Below, one piece after another: positions 6,057 to 9,165 of a stretch of 9,165 nucleotides of DNA (positions are counted from its first letter, which is position 1; the number at the start of each line of letters is the position of its first letter). The stretch covers positions 1 to 9,165 of the forward strand of contig DXJA01000096.1 of the NCBI GenBank assembly GCA_019056875.1, in the 5' to 3' direction. The position numbers and the translations under genes are program-made. The notes below the pieces were generated by a model, which was not told where the DNA came from, ran no database searches, and saw nothing but the letters and a program-made list of their open reading frames with translations. Origin of the DNA: Candidatus Jordarchaeum madagascarense (GTDB taxonomy: Archaea; Asgardarchaeota; Jordiarchaeia; Jordiarchaeales; Jordiarchaeaceae).

Positions 6057-6551
6057 TTATTCTCCTTCTAAATCTTTCACATAATCCGGTTTGAAACTGG
6101 TCTTTGATAAGTTTGAGCTGCCGGTGGCAATTAGTTTTCCTTCCATATCCTGTATTTCAGCCATTGCGTGTACGATTTTCCGGCCTTCGCGTACAATTTT
6201 TCCCTTAACGCGAATCTTCTCTCCCACTTTTACCTTTCCCAGATAGTCTACGTGAAAATCGATGCTTATCAAAAACCCTTCGTATCCCAGAGTTGCACTC
6301 GTTATTCCAATGGTGTCGTCCATTAGGGCGCACTGCATTCCTCCATGTAGGAGCCCGGTGGGGTTTGCCATTTCGGGGCGAACCGTGAATTCTAGTTCAA
6401 TTTCTCCGCGTTTGACGTCTATAACGGTTCCGTTTAACCACTTTGTTAATGGTGGGGCGGGGAATTCTTGGAAGCTTTTCCCTTTCAGTTGTTTGAATAG
6501 TTCCACCATTTGCTCGGATCTTTTTGTGATTTCTTCTTGTTCCTCGGACAT
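6057..6551 (-). CDS. PaaI-type hotdog-fold thioesterase
   Basis: This 164-residue protein belongs to the PaaI/4HBT acyl-CoA thioesterase family, which hydrolyses acyl- or aryl-CoA thioesters in the cytoplasm. Residues 1-35 form a charged helical leader. The hotdog core begins at GTVIDVKRGEIELEF (41-55), and NPTGLLHGGMQCALMDD (63-79) contains the family HGG motif (69-71) and the acidic pair at the head of the central helix. Strands IDFHVDYLGKVKVGEKI and KIVHAMAEIQDMEGKLIATGSSNL follow in the expected order. Length is typical or slightly long because of the leader. ATG 6551 is supported by AGAGGG nine to ten bases upstream on the minus strand. It faces iorAB convergently. Aryl-acetyl-CoA made by IorAB would be a plausible substrate, but the separate promoter makes that only a suggestion. 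Confidence 0.88.
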   Translation of the reverse strand: MSEEQEEITKRSEQMVELFKQLKGKSFQEFPAPPLTKWLNGTVIDVKRGEIELEFTVRPEMANPTGLLHGGMQCALMDDTIGITSATLGYEGFLISIDFHVDYLGKVKVGEKIRVKGKIVREGRKIVHAMAEIQDMEGKLIATGSSNLSKTSFKPDYVKDLEGE

Positions 6552-6642
6552 GGAAATATTCCCTCTATTATTTTCACGCCTTTAACTTTTTAATGATAAT
6601 AAGCAAATAAAATTATTTGGGTAATGAATGGGATTCAGCTTT

Positions 6643-6684
6643 AATTGAATATTAACTGGATTGAATTGAATATTAAATGGTTTG
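6643..6684. repeat. Two-copy 21-bp tandem repeat upstream of the thioesterase gene
   Basis: Copies 6643-6663 and 6664-6684 share 19 of 21 bases, each beginning AATTGAATATTAA. They lie 92-133 bases ahead of the thioesterase start and about 30 bases after the stop of the TIM-barrel gene. The 21-bp period equals two helical turns, so a regulator could bind both copies on one face. A simple slippage repeat in A/T-rich DNA is equally possible. Confidence 0.7.
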
Positions 6685-6713
6685 TAATGATTGGTTGAAG
6701 ATGTGCTGAGAAT

Positions 6714-7511
6714 TTATGTGGTTGTGTTTCTGCAATTGATGTTTTCTATTTGTTTTTTAGCTACAACTAGTCCGTCGGGCATTTTTTTGGGAATAACCTC
6801 TAAGACAAAGGGGCCCTTGAAACTTTTATTCTTGAGCTGGCAGACTGGCTTTACTGGAAGATTGTCCTCCCTGAAGGGTTGATGGTCTAAGTCTCCCTCA
6901 ACTCCGTGGAGGTGTACTGCTTTTATTTTTTTATTCAGAACTCTGGGAAAATCCAGTAAATCTAAACCATAGAGCTTGGAAGCTATTATGGAGTGCCCCA
7001 CATCCCATAGAGCGTTTACTTTGTCGGAATCAATTGCCTCGATTAGTTCCAATATTTGTTCGGGATAAATTGCGATTTGGGAGTTGAACAGGTTCTCTAT
7101 TAGAATTTCAACACTGGAATCGGAAAACTCTTTAATCATATCTATAAAATTAGATTTGCCTTCTTCCACGTTTTCAGAGTCTACGTAGTCCGGGTGAACC
7201 ACAACGTAGCTTCCGTCCAATTCTTCTGCTATTTTGAATGTTTTTTCCATCCATTGTCTGCTTTTCTTTCTCATTTCGGGATCAGCCGAGCAAAGATTAA
7301 TGGAGAAAGGTAAATTTTCATCTAGGAGATAAGGGGCGTGAAAACCAAAATCCAAACCACTTTCGCTTTTAACGTCTTTTAAAGCCTCCACGTTGCAACA
7401 ATAGGCGACCCTAATCTCCAAAAAACGGAAACCAATATCAAAAAAGCAACGCGAAATTTTATCCTGAGTGCAGGGATATAGAGGGCAACTTGAACAAATG
7501 CCCATTGTCAT
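6714..7511 (-). CDS. Xylose isomerase-like/AP endonuclease 2-family TIM-barrel protein
   Basis: The 265 residues from ATG 7511 match the sugar-phosphate isomerase/epimerase-endonuclease IV superfamily, metal-dependent (beta/alpha)8 barrels. Strand-end motifs occur in order: FHAP (57-60), VVVHP (102-106), ILIEN (136-140), LWDVGHS (168-174), VHLHG with DHQP (199-212), and FVLEV (235-239). Likely metal ligands are E139, D170, H173, H202 and E238. The N-terminus is odd: MTMGICSSCPLYPC adds Cys 6, 9 and 14, with C22, C38 and C39 nearby. The frame stays open to TTG 7586, adding a hydrophobic stretch (WWMVLLVIGSAVVGSM), but the TATA box near 7600 predicts transcription start around 7573, excluding that TTG. 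No Shine-Dalgarno precedes ATG 7511, so ATG 7550 or 7505 remain possible. The substrate cannot be told from sequence. Confidence 0.85.
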   Translation of the reverse strand: MTMGICSSCPLYPCTQDKISRCFFDIGFRFLEIRVAYCCNVEALKDVKSESGLDFGFHAPYLLDENLPFSINLCSADPEMRKKSRQWMEKTFKIAEELDGSYVVVHPDYVDSENVEEGKSNFIDMIKEFSDSSVEILIENLFNSQIAIYPEQILELIEAIDSDKVNALWDVGHSIIASKLYGLDLLDFPRVLNKKIKAVHLHGVEGDLDHQPFREDNLPVKPVCQLKNKSFKGPFVLEVIPKKMPDGLVVAKKQIENINCRNTTT

Positions 7512-7594
7512 GGAACCAACGACTGCGCTACCGATAACCAATAAAACCATCCACCAACAATTAAGGAGACTTCTACTCGAGAACAAGTAAACAC

Positions 7595-7604
7595 TCTATA
7601 TATC
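7595..7604. promoter_or_regulatory. Near-symmetric TATA box between divergent genes
   Basis: TATATAT at 7597-7603, within CTCTATATATC, reads as a TATA box on either strand. On the minus strand it predicts a start near 7573, about 60 bases before ATG 7511 of the TIM-barrel gene. On the + strand it would start near 7627, about 80 bases ahead of the membrane-protein gene. An imperfect inverted repeat AAGAAT/ATTCTT (7614-7619 with 7629-7634) lies beside it. Confidence 0.45.
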
Positions 7605-7708
7605 TCTAATGGAAAGAATAAGAGTAAAATTCTTCTTCCGGATTTTAGACACAACGAAAACCTAATTATAGGAATTGTAATACTTATACATATTAGGAGA
7701 TGCGGAGT

Positions 7709-8038
7709 ATGTGTTCGGGTAGGAAAGGTGATGAAGGGGTTTTGTTTACTGGTGGGAAGTTTCTTACTCGTACGAATTTTACGTTATGGTTGCTTGCTTT
7801 TGGGACGATCTGTCTGATTATTGGACTCGTTTTTTTATATCTTATATTTAAACCTCCTAATCTGGGTTATTTCTTGTTTAACTACTTTTTGGAGTGGTTA
7901 CAAAATCGGAATATGTACCTATACTTGTCAGTAGTCTTTTTGCTGCTAAGCGCCGCAAGCTTCGTCCTTGTCATCGTCTACGAGAAACGCTTCAAGGCTA
8001 AATTGATTAGTAAAGGGAGAGTTGCAAAGGAAACATGA
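7709..8038 (+). CDS. Small two-helix membrane protein of unknown function
   Basis: The start is placed at ATG 7709 because AGGAG (7695-7699) stands nine bases upstream; ATG 7700 lies directly against that motif and is too close. The 109-residue product has a short polar N-terminus with several basic residues (MCSGRKGDEG...KFLTR). Helix one spans about residues 24-46 (FTLWLLAFGTICLIIGLVFL), followed by an aromatic loop (PPNLGYFLFNYFLEWLQNRN). Helix two spans about 69-91 (YLYLSVVFLLLSAASFVLVI). The tail is strongly basic (YEKRFKAKLISKGRVAKET). An even number of helices with positive ends puts both termini in the cytoplasm. It is monocistronic and divergent from the TIM-barrel gene. I recognise no family. 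Confidence 0.75.
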   Translation: MCSGRKGDEGVLFTGGKFLTRTNFTLWLLAFGTICLIIGLVFLYLIFKPPNLGYFLFNYFLEWLQNRNMYLYLSVVFLLLSAASFVLVIVYEKRFKAKLISKGRVAKET

Positions 8039-8160
8039 ATTTGGATGCATACAAAAATAAAGTTATCAATTAAGAGGACAAATACAGAAAAAAGTTTTCT
8101 TTTAGGGCATTATGTAGAATTGAGCAAGAAAAAACCTTCTAGTTAAAACTTTGTTTTCGT

Positions 8161-8183
8161 TTTCTTTTTTCCCCTTCCTTCCC
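8161..8183. repeat. Homopyrimidine tract in the convergent gap 8039-8271
   Basis: A 23-base pyrimidine run on the + strand lies in the gene-free space between the membrane-protein stop and the stop of the QueG-like gene. On the minus strand, AAAAAA at 8129-8134 reads as a T-tract that could end the QueG-like transcript. Nothing else recognisable was found in 8039-8271. Confidence 0.5.
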
Positions 8184-8271
8184 ACTCTTAAGCCATGGTT
8201 TTCCTGCGGAATTTTTTGTGGTATTCATTCGGTGAACAAGCCATAGAACTTCAATTGTTGATCTTTGTATC

Positions 8272-8958
8272 CTAAATTCTTCGAAGCCCTTTATGGTTGG
8301 GGCACACCTTTCGACAGATATTACACGAGAGAACCCATCCACCGCCCTCCGTGGAAGAGGTAGAGCGTTCTCTGCAAAGTTTTTGATTAAGGGTTACTCC
8401 GTCAAGAGCGTGTTGTGGGCATGAATCTATGCACAGTGTACATTCAGGAATACACACCTCATAAGAAGCAATGGGGTCCGGCTCTAGATCTATAGGAACC
8501 AGAATAGCACCGAGCCAAATCATGTTTCCATATTTATCATTTATAAGAAGAGTGTTCTTCCCAATTACTCCAAGACCAGCTAGTTGTCCCGCATGTTTCA
8601 GTGAGAGAATACCCCTCCCATGGTTTCGATCTGGATCCCAATATTCGTAAGGTTCAGCGGAAGGTATGGGAATTGATATAATATCTTCTTTTTCTAGCTC
8701 CTGCGATAGGTGAAACGTGATTCCGTCCAGTTTATTCACCATTACGTTTCTTATGAAGGTGTATGGAGCATTAGTTCTTGCTTGGAGGGTGCTCAGGGGA
8801 AAATGGGATGCAAAGACGATCACCGACTCGCAATCAGGATAGATATCACAGGGATGGAAACCTTTTGGAGCATTTGCGAACCGGGCCACAGGAGCGATTC
8901 CACAAATATCTGCTCCTTCTTGAATTGCTCTCTCCTTAATTATTTTGGAATTGATCAA
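8272..8958 (-). CDS. QueG-like (epoxyqueuosine reductase family) double [4Fe-4S] protein
   Basis: The 228-residue product resembles the archaeal branch of the epoxyqueuosine-reductase/reductive-dehalogenase-like family. The N-terminus KIIKERAIQEGADICGIAP is characteristic, and the middle segment AGQLAGLGVIGKNTLLINDKYG (123-144) matches the family's most conserved core. Iron-sulfur motif one is C169-x3-C173-x2-C176-x3-C180-P; motif two is C212-x2-C215-x3-C219-P, with C195 as a possible further ligand. It lacks the C-terminal HEAT-like region of bacterial QueG and ends shortly after the second motif. The start is TTG 8958, supported by AGAGGT seven to eight bases upstream. Archaea generally make archaeosine rather than queuosine, so a redox role other than tRNA modification is likely. 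A 15-bp palindrome lies 43 bases upstream. Confidence 0.88.
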   Translation of the reverse strand: MINSKIIKERAIQEGADICGIAPVARFANAPKGFHPCDIYPDCESVIVFASHFPLSTLQARTNAPYTFIRNVMVNKLDGITFHLSQELEKEDIISIPIPSAEPYEYWDPDRNHGRGILSLKHAGQLAGLGVIGKNTLLINDKYGNMIWLGAILVPIDLEPDPIASYEVCIPECTLCIDSCPQHALDGVTLNQKLCRERSTSSTEGGGWVLSCNICRKVCPNHKGLRRI

Positions 8959-9000
8959 TAGTCCAACCTCTGGGCTATTTGAATGTAGATCCTACAAACA

Positions 9001-9015
9001 CTGTTTTGAAAACAG
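9001..9015. promoter_or_regulatory. Perfect 15-bp palindrome upstream of the QueG-like gene
   Basis: CTGTTTTGAAAACAG has two perfectly complementary 7-base arms around one central base, 43-57 bases ahead of TTG 8958. If the A/T-rich TAAAATACTA-like element near 9032-9045 (minus strand) is the TATA region, the palindrome covers the transcription start, the usual place for an archaeal repressor operator. The regulator is not in this window. Confidence 0.5.
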
Positions 9016-9049
9016 CTTTGGACGTATCACTTGTAGTATTTTAGTTTTT

Positions 9050-9133
9050 CGAGATTCTCAATTTATATCAATCCAAGATGAACTTGAATATCATTTATCA
9101 ATGTTAAAAAAGTTTATATCTTATAGAATCTCG
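9050..9133. repeat. Separated 9-bp inverted repeat at the right edge
   Basis: CGAGATTCT at 9050-9058 is the perfect reverse complement of AGAATCTCG at 9125-9133, with 66 bases between. The spacer contains TTTATATC twice (near 9062 and 9113), each a fair + strand TATA box, so a rightward gene beyond the window edge may start here. The arms could be operator halves or the base of a long hairpin. Confidence 0.45.
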
Positions 9134-9165
9134 TGAAGGATGGAAATCTACACCTAGAAGTATAG

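Noticed and set aside
8139..8342. Minus-strand frame overlapping the end of the QueG-like gene, considered as a frameshifted C-terminus
   Set aside because: It has no family motif; the QueG-like frame ends naturally after its second Fe-S motif, and shorter archaeal members of this type are plausible.

Overview
The window reads as a piece of an archaeal chromosome of moderate to low G+C. The reasons are the archaeal-style TATA boxes (TTTTTATATA ahead of iorA), Shine-Dalgarno motifs mixed with apparently leaderless or TTG/GTG starts, poly-T termination tracts, an Asn/Ser/Thr-rich secreted repeat protein with a C-terminal membrane anchor, and a two-subunit indolepyruvate:ferredoxin oxidoreductase. 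The repeat-protein style resembles uncultivated Thermoproteota/Bathyarchaeia genomes, but no marker gene is present and this placement is only an impression. No tRNA, rRNA, CRISPR array, transposase or integrase was seen.

Layout. (1) Positions 1-1840: a NosD-like, right-handed beta-helix-type surface protein. Its signal peptide lies in one reading frame (276-500) and its repeat body, C-terminal Ig-like segment and membrane anchor in another (500-1774). The two frames meet in a TAATG overlap, and a hairpin/T-tract terminator follows. (2) 1841-2320: a gene-poor, T- and G-rich stretch. (3) 2321-3125: a Cys/His-rich zinc-ribbon-like protein of unknown role, convergent with a small unrecognised protein. 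(4) 3126-3388: a divergent intergenic region with several perfect inverted repeats that can be drawn as one compound fold, followed by a strong TATA box. (5) 3389-5985: iorA-iorB, overlapping by ATGA, encoding the TPP- and Fe-S-containing enzyme that oxidatively decarboxylates aryl pyruvates to aryl-acetyl-CoA with ferredoxin reduction. (6) 6057-7511, minus strand: a PaaI-type hotdog thioesterase, convergent with iorAB, and a xylose-isomerase/AP-endonuclease-2-like TIM-barrel protein with an unusually Cys-rich N-terminus. A 21-bp tandem repeat lies between them. (7) 7709-8038: a small two-helix membrane protein, divergent from the TIM-barrel gene. (8) 8272-8958, minus strand: a QueG-like double [4Fe-4S] protein starting at TTG, with a perfect 15-bp palindrome just upstream.

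Functionally, iorAB is the only clear metabolic module: ferredoxin-dependent aromatic amino-acid fermentation or aryl-acetate assimilation. The facing PaaI-type thioesterase could hydrolyse aryl-acetyl-CoA, but it is not in the same operon. The most intriguing unexplained items are the split surface-protein gene, the foldable intergenic region before iorA, the unclear iorA start (well-placed Shine-Dalgarno but no standard codon at the right spacing, plus a possible leaderless 14-codon upstream ORF), and the abrupt switching between A+C-rich and G+T-rich coding style inside single genes. I do not see a convincing new multi-gene system.
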